NCBI GenBank assembly: GCA_951812925.1
Contig: OX638369.1
Span: forward strand, 24,829,329 to 24,893,328
Origin: Calliopum simillimum
Taxonomy: Eukaryota; Arthropoda; Insecta; Diptera; Lauxaniidae
Direction: 5' to 3'
Length of the DNA: 64,000 bases
Each line of letters begins with the position of its first letter. Position 1 is the stretch's first letter. The position numbers were made by a program, and so were the translations under genes. The notes under the pieces were generated by a model. That model was not told the origin of the DNA. It searched no databases and saw only the letters and a program-made list of their open reading frames with translations. Shown piece by piece: positions 12,425 through 22,991 of this stretch.

Positions 12425-15400
12425 TTTCGGCATTGTTAAGCAGCCATTGCTCAAAAATTATATTACTATAGAGCACTCATGGGTCAACATAATAGTGTAA
12501 GCACTTCAAGTTATAAACATATCGGAGCTAAGAAATTGAAGTTTAAACTTCCATGAACAGTTCTTGTCTAAAGGTCTTCACAATTGCTTTTTAACGTCAG
12601 AAATCCAATTGAAAGGTTGTTCAATGCTTTACAAGCAGCTTGTAAAATATATCAAAAATATTAGATCAGAAGATTAAAGAGGCGGATATATAAGAGGGGT
12701 CCTTAGCGAGCTCTGAACCCCGCTGAACTTTGCAATTATCTTCCAAAAAGGCATACTGGTAACGTTTATTTTGTGATTTTAATATTCGCACAAAAACAAT
12801 GGAGCTTGTCATCTCTCATCATCTCGATAAACTCCCCCTCCAGAGAAATCTCCTCTCTACTTCCTTGTTAGATTATACTTACTTTACAGAGCGATTATTT
12901 TGTATAAAATTAAGACCTATAATGAGTTTCTTAAGCGAAATACTTATTTGCGAAACTTTTTTCCCTCAGCTGTAAAAAAAGTACGTTCAATTTGCATTTT
13001 TCAGACATTCAATTAAAGGTCTCTTTAGACCCTCATATATTCATGTTCACAATTTTAAACAATTGACCTTAAGTACTTACTTGCCCTGTATTAGGGACAA
13101 AGTGCAAATGAGTGTGTGTGCGTAAAACTATTTAAATTGATATTTCTCCCCTCCACCTCCACTACCTGTTAACCCCACGGTACGCATATTTAAATGAAAT
13201 CAGCGAGTTAGCAAAGCATAAAAATTGTCAAGATTAAAACACAGCAGCAACAGCAAAAAAAAACAATAACACCAACAAACAACAAAGCGTACAAACAATT
13301 TGTACAACAGCGAAAATCACACCTATTCCCTCAACGCAAAACAGTCACGTTACTCAGTCACGCATGAAGTACATTTGCGTAATGCGTAACGCAAGGGGGT
13401 CTCTGTGGTTTGTGGCATTTTCAATGGTTAACACACAACAGCAAAATCAGCAGCAGCAGCTGCTGCAATGCGACGAGGGATGATGCGTCTAATTTGCTGT
13501 TGAGTTGTTAAAACACCAAAAAACCAAAAAAAAAAAAAGAGTGTGAGCGTCGTTATTATAATCACGACTTCACTTGCTTACGTTTAACTAACGAGCAACT
13601 ACGATATGACATAAAAGGTGTTAAAGTTGTGTGAAAAGAATTTTAATAAAACAAAGGATTTCTTATACGTATAGTGTAATCAATGAAATTAAATAGCACA
13701 TTGCTATTGAAAATGCTGCATTGTGAATATATTCTTAAGCGGCCATTGTTCAAAATCTAAAATATAATAGAGCCTTCATAGCTTAACAGATATGTGTGAG
13801 CATTTTGCAATAAGGACACATCGATGCTGAGAAATTAATTAAAGTAAAATGTCACTCATACGTCATGTGCAAAAGAACAAAATAATCATTTGCAAATATG
13901 CATCGAAAATGAACAATAAAAGGATTTTTATGTAGAACTATCAAATAAGTTCAATATCATACTGTCAATGATAATTGTTTCTTATGACTTTATTTTTCAG
14001 CGGCCATTGATTTAAACTAACAATTTAATAGTGCGTTATAAGAAATTAATATAAGTATAAAAACACTCATAAGTCATGGACAAAAATGAAAAATTAATAT
14101 TTCGTAAATACCCGTCAAAAATCAACAAACAGGCTTAACGGATTTTTTTTAAGAACTAATTAAAAATTTTAATTTCGCACTGCTAGTGATAAATCTAATT
14201 TGTGACTTTATTTTTAAGTGGCCATTGTTCAAAATCAATAATATAATAGTACCTTCATTACTTAACAAATATGCATGAGCATTTTGCAAAGAGGACACAT
14301 CAGTGCTGAGAAATTAATAAAAGTATAATGTCACTCATACGTCATGTGGAAAAGAAAAAAAATAATCTTTTGCAAATATGCATCGAAAATCAACAATAAA
14401 AAGATTTTTATGTAGAACTATCAATTAAGTTCAATATCATACTGTCAATGAAAATTGAATTGAATTATTAAAAAATTTTAATTTCACACTTATAGTGATA
14501 AATCTTATTTGTGACTCTATTTTTAAGTGGCCATTGTTCAAAAATAATAATATAATATAGCCTTCATTACTTAACAAATATGCATGAGCATAATGCAATA
14601 TAGTCACATCAGAGTTGAGAACCTAATAAAAGTAGAATATCACTCATACGTCATGTGCAAAAGAAAATATTAATGTTCTGTAAATACGCGTAAAAAATCA
14701 AAAATTTTGGGATTTTTACGTAGAATTTTGAAAAAAGTGCAATATCACACTGCCAAAAATATTTTATAAATAAGCCTCAAAAATCAACAATTTATGGATT
14801 TTTATGTAACATTTTCAAAAAAGTACAATATCACACTGCCCGTTAACATTGCTTCTTGTGAATACAATTGTAAGCGGCCATTGCTTAAAACTAACAATTC
14901 TATAGAGCATTTATTATTTTACAAATATGCATAAGAAAACTGCAACAGAGCCGCATTGATAAAAGTAGTCTGTCACTCTTCCGTTTTTTTTTTTAACTTA
15001 ATTTAATCAATTTCACATTATCAAGTAAACTTCTCGTGAAAACAGAGATCAATTTTATTCATTTCTAACAAAATTTTAGCCAATTCATATTATGACATTA
15101 CTTTTGTCTCGTTTTGGACCTGTCCCACTTACATAATAAACGTCTCAATTAAAAGAATTTTGTGTAGAATTTAAAAAAAATATCAGTGAAAATTGTTTCT
15201 AGTGTCTTTATTTCTCTGCGGCCAATGTATGTATGTATTCTCCTTTAACTCCTAGGAGGAGCATTGGGCCAATATGAGACGTTTCCATTTGTTGCGATCC
15301 CTTGCGATGACTTTGATTTCTTGCCACGACTTTCCCAATTCTTGTATTTTCTATTCCAGCGACCTTTTCCAGTTGGTTTTGGTTCTACCACGTCTTAATA

Positions 15401-17000
15401 CTTAAAACTTAATTTTATTGTAGAACATAACCAAACTAATAAAAAATACTGTTTATGTACATTGTAACTGAGTCGCATCGAAATTGAGTAATCAACAATA
15501 ATTGAATATCACTCATACGTTGCGAGTGATACTTATAAATAACAAACTTTAAACAAACACACAAAATTGCAATTATTTTCCAAATTTAAAAGTTAAAAAT
15601 AACACAAACGCTCCTCCAACAACAAGTTGACTATCAGCCTACAGTCTAATAAATGCAAACACCTGCATCATCATCCTGCAACATCCCTCTGTTCACACGC
15701 ATCAATTGCAAATTTTGTCTAAAGGCGTTTTTTAATGGGCGAGCAACATTCGCACTTTGCACACATTTTTGCCACTGCATATACGTGGGCGAGTTAGTTC
15801 TATTTTAGTCTATAATAAAAATTTAAATACAGGGTGTTTCTTGCAGTTGCAAATAAATACTTGTAGCATGATGCGCTCACTCATTTTTAACGCCTACCAA
15901 CCACTATGTGTCTTTATCTACTGTTGTAGCAGCAGCAACAAGTCATGTGGCACTACATAAGTAAAATGACATTTCTGACGTTGATGTTTTCATAAGCTAG
16001 CGAAATAATTTTATGGAAGAAAAAATTGCACAGTAAGGCCTGCCTAAAAAAGCAACAACTGCTAAGCATTAGAGGGAAAAAAATAACAAAAAAATTACCA
16101 TTAATGTTCATGTTGCGTAAAAGTAAATTAGGTTGTTGGTTGTTTTTCGTATACACATAGCCAATTGTTGTTGATGTACTTGGGGTCTTATGTTACATTA
16201 GGGCTGTTTGTCGTACGTCTAAGATGTGTTGAGAAGAGACTAAAAGCCGTGAGGCGAATTAATTTAATGATTATTAAGTAGCTGATGTGATTTTTTATTT
16301 AATTTGTGCATTTGACATTAACAGTGGAAGTAGTGGTAGGCAAACAATGGAGTAAATGTGATATCTAGTTTGTTTTTTTTGCGCTAACTTCATTGTTTTT
16401 TAGCAGCCAGTGCTGAAATTCTGTATTATTATCTGACATTAATCAATAAACAAAAATGTCATGAGCTTAAGAGTTCTAATATCGAAGCTGAGATATGCGC
16501 TTCAAAACTTCTGCTAAAAAATACATGAAAATGCAAAAAATTTAAAAATAAAAATTCTTATTTTTGTTGCAGCATCAAGTGAGAATATTGTAGAGCAAAT
16601 ATGTTATCTATATAGATATTTTGTATAATATGCTTTAGCAGCCACTTATAGAAACTTGTACTGTTATAGAGCATTTATAGGTAATCAAAAATTTTAGCGC
16701 ATAAAAGTTCTAAGTAACATCGGGGTTGCTATATAAAAAACTTGAAAGTTCCTTTAGTAATGTTTGAAACTAAAATATTTAAAAATGTATGTTTCGCATA
16801 CGTCATGTTAACAAAATTATGTAAAAAAAAAACAAAAGATTTCAAAATAAAAAAAAACTTACACGCAAATCACTTAAATTTACCCTCAAACATCACGCGT
16901 AAATACCCCTTATGTATGTATTTTCCCCTGACAATTAAAAATCGTTCTTTGAACTCTGTGCTTATATAAAATTTGCAAAATACATACATAAAAAATCCAG
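12425..17000. repeat. Degraded satellite-like array, 220-350 bp units
   Basis: Successive units open with GCGGCCATTG or close variants at 13738, 13999, 14217, 14525, 14873 and (truncated) 15218, spacings of 261, 218, 308, 348 and 345 bases. Within each unit the same order of landmarks recurs: ATAATAGAGCCTTCAT, AACAAATATGCATGAGC, TCACTCATACGTCATGTG, a run ending GGATTTTTATGTAGAA, then TTCAATATCACACTG. Weaker, older units can be traced at about 12435, 16400 and 16635. Units have diverged by substitutions and indels, and other sequence (including a LINE end at 15240-15400) interrupts them. No coding capacity; it lies upstream of the first recognised FNDC3 exon. Confidence 0.75.
15236..15400 (-). 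pseudogene. LINE ORF2 3'-terminal fragment
   Basis: The minus strand reads RGRTKTNWKRSL, then IQELGKSWQEIKVIARDR and NKWKRLILAQCSS before a stop. This matches the end of RTE/BovB-type LINE ORF2 proteins (RGRPxxxW... W.exaxDRxxW). The 3' trailer includes CTCCTAGGAGTTAAAGGAG; the same trailer motif reappears on the + strand at about 36495-36530, so this family has at least two 3' ends in the window. A 5'-truncated dead copy, as usual for LINEs. Confidence 0.7.
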
Positions 17001-17570
17001 CCCTAAGGCAGCCAATCAAAATGTAGCAATGTATGTATGTATGTTTCTTTTTGTAATTTGTTTTTGTACATTTTTAATTATTAATTGGAATTTTGCACCC
17101 ACAATGACGCATGAGATTTTAAGATTTGCCATTTGTATGTGATGGAAAAAACAACAAATTCATAAGGGGCACATAACAAACTTTCAATTTCTAAGAAACC
17201 GCAAAGAATCATGATTTTAAGATGAAAAAAAAATAAGTAAATTAAAAAATTAAATACAATATAAGATTTATACGTGCAATGTCTAACAATATTGCCATAT
17301 ATATATTTTAAATAAACTTTTTATTACGTCACTTAGGTTCAATTAGGTTTTTGCGCTGACTTTGACGTAGTAAAAACTGTGTTTTTTTTTTTTTTAAATT
17401 TGATGACATGGAACTTTTGTATTTTTTTTTTTTATCAAAACTTGTTGTTCCCCAAGATAAAAGCTGAAAACAACGTTTTATATGCATACAAAATACAATT
17501 ATAAATAATTTTGATATTTTTGATAATTTACATTTTACTGTGCTATTTTTATAACATGATGTTCCAGCCG
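17001..17570. other. Non-coding, simple-sequence rich
   Basis: Contains a short (TATG)n run near 17028-17043 and long T runs at 17382 and 17424. Nothing else is recognised. Confidence 0.4.
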
Positions 17571-17574
17571 CTGG

Positions 17575-18945
17575 ATTGAGTTATAAACCATGAACCAGAG
17601 TATTCTTTTTTGTGGGAAATGTGGCAGAAATGTCAAAAGATTACCTAGCACTTGTCCCTGACCAAAAATCTACTTATTAAAAATTGCTGTGTATGCCGCT
17701 CTCCAGTTTAGCACCTTACCGGCACGTTGATTGACATAAATCGCCTGCACGTTGTACAAATTCCACCACTGACAATCGCTGGTGCCCCAAAGACTTCGTC
17801 ATTGCTTAGCCACGGGATGTAAAATAGGATAAAACCACACTGGGTAGGCCCACACGAAAGAAAACAAATACTGTCTTGATGTAGAAATGTTACGATGAAC
17901 TCCTTATCGAGTATTAGAATTTAACTTTGATTGATTTTACAATTAAACTTTATTCAGTATGAGAACTAAACTTATAATTTTATGCTGCAGCCAATGCGGT
18001 TTGAAGGGTGCCCAGCAAATCCTACATAACCATATTAAATTATGAACCGACCCGTTAAACACATACCATGATACATTTTTCTCATTTACTACCACATAGA
18101 AGTTAAGAATGTGTTAACTATAGTTATAAGTATAAAAATATGTTCTGTATTCATTCATACCCAAAAACTATATCAAAATGACAGAAAAAAATATCCATCA
18201 ATTGAAATGGTTAAATTGAACAAATTTAAATTCAACATCAGCATCGAAAAGGTAAAGTAAATAGAATTAAGCTTTTAGCCCCACCAAAAACTAATACAAT
18301 TTTTTTTCTTTCAAAATACGTATGTATGCATGTACGAGTACGTGCAATTTTCCCAATTTTTCGAATTGTCAAGAAAACTTCCTGCTGCAGATTTATATAC
18401 AGATTGAAGCCATTAAGAAGCTCCTTGATTCAATTTCGTGCAACCGATATCAATCCTGTGTGTATATATTGTAATTTGTTTAAATTATGTAAAAAAAAAA
18501 AACAAAGTGACAATAAAATATTTTTCAAAGAATTCTGTTTTATTTTTGTATGTATTATTTATTTTTATTGAAAGAAGAATGTCAACAAGGAATTTGAAAA
18601 AGAAAGGGACAACCTTAGGAATAGAAAAAGGCAACTAGTTTTTTCATTATTTGTACGACAGGGATGCAAGGTCACACGTATAGGGCAAAAGTGGTTATTT
18701 TTTTCCCGATGCTAGAAGAAATGTAACTGGTACAATACGAGATTTATAACTTTTACGAAATAAGTTTGGTAACGGTTACAGGATTTGCTGGGTGGTTTTT
18801 AAACAAATGGTAAAATGAAATAAAAGAATAAAAGTATTTGACAGCTATGAGCAGTGGGGCATTGTTTAATTTAGCAATGGAGTTGCGTTGCCAACTACGG
18901 GGAATTTATCTCTACTTTTGGGGATTATGCATGTTCACATAAACA
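17575..18945 (-). mobile_element. Dispersed repeat family A, copy 1, split by a later insertion
   Basis: Read on the minus strand, 18945-18790 followed by 18010-17575 matches the + strand copy at 29107-29560 in the same order: ATAATCCCCAAAAGTAG, GTTGGCAACGC, AAACAATGCCCC, AGCTGTCAAAT, GGCTGC(A/G)GCATAAA, TCTCATACTGAA, GACGTGCAGGC, GGTGTTAAACTGGAGAG, and TTATAACTCAA. The match is interrupted by 18011-18789, an independent element. No open frame survives, so the autonomous parent of this family is unknown; no terminal repeats were found. Confidence 0.75.
18011..18789. mobile_element. ~0.78 kb element nested in repeat A
   Basis: CCCAGCAAATCCT at 18011-18023 and its complement AGGATTTGCTGGG at 18780-18792 bracket the insertion as inverted ends. 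GGGTG stands before the left end (18006-18010) and again at 18790-18794. Rejoining there restores the continuity seen in the uninterrupted relative at about 20998-21010, which reads ACCACCCTTAAAAC on the opposite strand. The duplication may be 3-5 bp because the end bases are ambiguous. The interior shows no transposase-like frame. Superfamily unassigned. Confidence 0.7.
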
Positions 18946-20760
18946 ATTATGTTTTCAACAAAATCAGATTGGAAACTTGTAACATCCATATCTCAGTTCC
19001 GATACAAGACTATATATTATTTTTGAGTATAATTGTCGAATGTTCAGTGTATCATAATATTAAGTTGCATAAGAGGCCACCTAAAACTTATCCCTGGCAT
19101 ACAAAAATTCGCATTTTTACAATATATGGCACTTTTAAGCTGAAAACTGAAAGCAATCTTGTTTTATGAGCTCAAATTGAATATCATAAACTTAAGCCAA
19201 CATAATAAGCTTAAAAAAAGCTAAGTTTTTTTTATTGAAACTTTAATAACCTGAGGTAAAATTTTGCAACTTCAAAAAACAATTTAAAAAACCCCACACG
19301 CGCCCACTACTATTGTCAACAGTGTAACCGCAAAGCATTGCTTGGCATAAAGTTTTAGCTGCAGAGAAAAAAACAAAAGACCAAGCATTGTGGTAACAAG
19401 AACAATAACAAATACATATGTACGAGTACAACAAAAACATCAACAACAACTAACACTACTACTACCAAATCGACAACAACGTTATGACTTTTAACATGTA
19501 AAATTCTTGAGGAATTTTGCCTGAGAATGCCAACGAAGTTAACTTTTATACTATGTTTGCAAAAAGAACATATATCTCTGAGCATGTGTATTAGTGAGTA
19601 TGTCACGTGTCGTTGTATGTGTGGTGCTTGTAAGCACTTTACGAAATGCAACGTAAATACTTTTGACATGCAGCTAAAAATTTCGAAAAAGAACAAAAAA
19701 GTATTTGCATATGTTAAAGCAAAAAAAAAATTCAAAAACTGCCATGAAAAAATAACAATGCTCTTTTTATTTTATGTTGCGATCCTCCAGACCTCAGCAA
19801 TTTGTGTTGAACTTAAAATTTTGACATTTACTTTGACAGTTAATACGTTGTTGTTGTTGTTGTTTGGCGTTATCTTTTTTAGTTTTCTTTTTGTTCACCT
19901 TTTGACATTTTTCTTGTGCAATTTTTCCACTTAAATTAATTCCTACATTCTAAGCATTGAAAGAAAGAAGCATGTGGGCGGTAGTCTAAAAGCCACGCCC
20001 ACAATGCCATGTTAGAGATTTTAGCATGTTATTACGTTTCAACGTAATGTGCGTGTCATGGTTTCACACTTCATTGCACTTCGACTTCGAAGTTCAACTT
20101 CGACGACGAACAACGAACAGAAAGAAAGTCATTAGAATTGCAAGCAGCAGCGTCGTAATAAAAGTTTGCTGCTTTTTCACTTCCAAGAAAATGCATTTTT
20201 ACCATTAACCTCTTCTTTTTTGGATTTACTACACTTTATGTTAGTAAGTAATAGATTTACATTTGCATTTTACTACATGTAGCTGTATGTATGTTGTGCA
20301 GTAAAAAAAAGATATCAATGAGTATGTACTTATGTAGGTGGTTACATTCTTATACTAAGCATTTGATTTAATTTCTATAATAAAATCTGTCAGTTAGTAA
20401 AGTTGCTGGTGACATTGTTTCAAAAGAAAATTGCAAGACTTTGAATTTTTATTTTATACCTTCGTTTTTGCAACTTTGTGTGTGATATTTAATGATATTT
20501 GCACTTATGAGTAGTGCGAAGAATGAAAAAAAAAATGGTAGTAGCTGTAATAGTAGTGTGTAGCAGCGTTTTAATGATGTTCGCATTTATGATTTTGTAC
20601 TTAAACCTAAACTAGTTAGAGTTTAGTATCAGCTTTTGCTATAAAAAAAGGAGCACAACCAATAAAATAGTAGATAATGTAGAGTAATAAAAGTACATTG
20701 TTAAAAAAATGTATGCATTTTAAATTTTATTAACTAAATAACTTAGAGCATACATTGCAA
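18946..20760. other. Non-coding, nothing recognised
   Basis: AT-rich with poly-A runs and short CAA/TTG runs (about 19430-19475 and 19846-19864). The open frames at 19355-19735 (-) and 19527-19934 (+) overlap each other on opposite strands and have no recognisable domain. Confidence 0.4.
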
Positions 20761-20859
20761 GTTGTCAGCAGGCACTAATTACTTTCAGATTACTAATGAT
20801 AACATGCTTCAACACCAAATTTGAAATGGGTTCTTTTTGACCAACTTTTCCAAAAACGG

Positions 20860-21125
20860 TGCTTAGCGAACACGCATAATCCCCAAAAGTAGGAATATAT
20901 TCCCCAGAGTTGGCAACGCAATTCATTTGCTTAATTAAACAATGCTCCACTGCTCTTAGCTGTCAAATTCTGTTCTTTTTCTCTTTCACTTTTTAATTCG
21001 TTCATTAACCACCCTTAAAACATCATTGACTGCAGTATAAAGTTAAAAGTTGTAATTCTCATACTGAATAAAGTTTAATTGTAAAATCAAATAAGTAAGT
21101 CTTAATTCTAATACTTAAAAATACG
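20860..21125 (+). mobile_element. Dispersed repeat family A, copy 2 (partial)
   Basis: Contains GCGAACACGCATAATCCCC, AAAAGTAGGAATATATTCCC, GTTGGCAACGC, AGCTGTCAAATTCT, GACTGCAGTATAAAGTTAAA and TCTCATACTGAATAAAG in the same order as the copy at 29107. It ends before the GACGTGCAGGC part. The uninterrupted passage here shows the empty site for the nested element at 18011-18789. Confidence 0.75.
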
Positions 21126-21129
21126 CTTT

Positions 21130-21625
21130 TGTAGGTTATTTAGAGCTATGGAGCTGCTTCACGACCCAACTTTACAAAGTCCCTTTGTTGCGCTTCTCTC
21201 TACACAATAAGTGCTGTCGATAATGCCGTATAGATCTTATCCCAAATTTTTCATTGATTTTAGGAGGAGAAAAATGCTAAATTGGTGGTATTTTTTTCTG
21301 TAATTTTCTCCGAAACTGTGCATTAATATTTTCCAAGAAAACAATCACTGAACTATGCTGAAGTTATGTTTGGCAGGTAACATAATCAAGAAATGAAGAT
21401 TTCATATACAAAATTTTAATTTTATTTCTAACTCAAAATACGGTTTTTCTATAATGCTCGATTTTTTGAACTTTGAACAGCCGAAGCGTCGCTGAACGAC
21501 CCAATTTTGAAATATTCTTTGGCAATTTTTTTCTACTCTTATATAACAATCGAAAATATATAAGAATCCATACCAAATTTTGTTTTGATCTTGAGAGGGA
21601 ATAAAATAAGTCCAAAAAAAAAAAA
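21130..21625. repeat. Diverged direct duplication, ~330 bp apart
   Basis: The block from CTGCTTCACGACCCAACTTT (about 21151) to GTATTTTTTTC shares order and wording with the block from TCGCTGAACGACCCAATTTT (about 21489) to about 21620: ACGACCCAA.TTT, then a TCTCTAC/TTTCTACTC stretch, then CC(A/C)AATTTT and TTTTAGGAGGAG/CTTGAGAGGGA. The units have diverged considerably. It may be an old tandem duplication within a repeat. Confidence 0.45.
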
Positions 21626-22806
21626 TTTGTGTTTTTAATTTGTGTTTGAATATTTTTAAAATTCGTCTGAAATTATATAACAAAACATTCCTATAAGAAA
21701 AATAACTTTTTCACCTAGAATACATGAAGTATCGAGCAGATCCTTTAATAACGAGAAAGGATACTGTTTATTCTACTAAAATTTGCAAAAATCAGAGAAT
21801 ATGAAAAAATGGACTTCTATGTTCTGCTAAAGTGCAAAATTCAAATAAATCTCTCAGTATACATTATGCTCTCAGGCATATGACACTTAAGATTTTCCAG
21901 TCACAAAAATGTTAGCGTATCTGTCTAGCCCCATACTGTACATTGCTAAACATAACATAAATAACAAATTTTAATTTAAGTTTGCATTTCTTAAAAATTA
22001 TATGCCTCAGATATCCGCAACAATATATTTCATTATTATTACTGCTCTTGTTGATTAATACAATGAAATGACATTTTTTATATCTTGTCCAGACATCGAT
22101 AGAGCAAGGAAGCCAGCATGCAGGCAGGCTGGCAACATTTGCAAAGCGGGTTTGCTGTTGAGAGCCAAAAAATAAGGCACAAAAAATAGGGAAAAAAAAG
22201 AAAAAGATGAGATACAAATCTTTTGCAGCAAAAGCAACAATATAACATAATACAAAAAGCAAGCAATTTTTTGGTATTTTTTTTTAATATTTTTTTGGAG
22301 CTGACATGCGACAAATTCACATATTTTTTTTTTTTTTTTTGGGATAATGACTAAACAAATAATGCGAAACTATGCGAAAAATTGCTTTCACAATAACACA
22401 ACAAAGAAATTCTTTCTTTACTTATACCCATGCTACATTTTCTCATGCATAAGATACATACTCGTTTTCAGGCTTTTAAATGACTTTCAACAGTCGGCAC
22501 TTTTGGCTTTGAGCTCTGGTACTTCGCTTTAGATATCTGCTACCCATGTCAGTCTGCTTGTCTATGAATATGTGTGCGTCAAAGCCAGACAGTATGTTGG
22601 CGCCAACTGCAACAAATTTGCCTTCTGCAAAAATACTTACACTGTGTATTTGTAACATAAGTTGTGCATATGTATGTACGTACAACATGTTGGTAAGATC
22701 TTTCACATTAAAAAAAAAAAAAACAAACTTTATTTTTAAATTTATATTCCATTTATTCTAAATATTAACTTTAATTAACTTTATGTTTTATTTTCTTTAT
22801 TTTTAG
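21626..22806 (+). other. Non-coding DNA before the first recognised FNDC3 exon
   Basis: Ends in a pyrimidine-rich tract and an AG at 22805-22806 that form the splice acceptor of the first FNDC3 exon I can identify. Long T runs occur near 22320-22342. No repeat or gene was recognised in the rest. Confidence 0.6.
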
Positions 22807-22991
22807 GTCCAACAACGGTACAAATGGTTTCACAAAATCGCCCGCCTCCCATGCCGGTACCAGTTCAAGTGCCACAGGGACAAGTTATGCAACAATATGT
22901 TAACGAAAGTGGTACCTTGACACATGTTGTACTTTCCCCGCAACAGTATCAGCAGTTACATGCGGGACAAGGACATATACATGCGCCATTT
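22807..22991 (+). CDS. mtgo: FNDC3 N-terminal coding exon (long isoform)
   Basis: 185 bases, acceptor AG at 22805-22806, donor GTAAGT at 22992. It starts with two bases (GT) of a split codon and ends in phase 0, so it fits 37861. It encodes PTTVQMVSQNRPPPMPVPV, then QVPQGQVMQQYVNESGTLTH and VVLSPQQYQQ. This aligns with the conserved N-terminal segment of vertebrate FNDC3 (GP...MMSPNG...PP...VPPG...STGVRRVVVTPQ), including a Gly if the missing upstream base is G. That alignment argues the exon is internal and a further coding exon lies upstream. ATG 22824 has a good fly start context (ACAAATGG) and could serve as start if the upstream exon is untranslated. Confidence 0.88.

Noticed and set aside
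17600..17900. Possible coding fragment in repeat A (one frame reads WAYPVWFYPILHPV...)
   Set aside because: Frame not kept in the related copy at 29330-29480 and no domain recognised.
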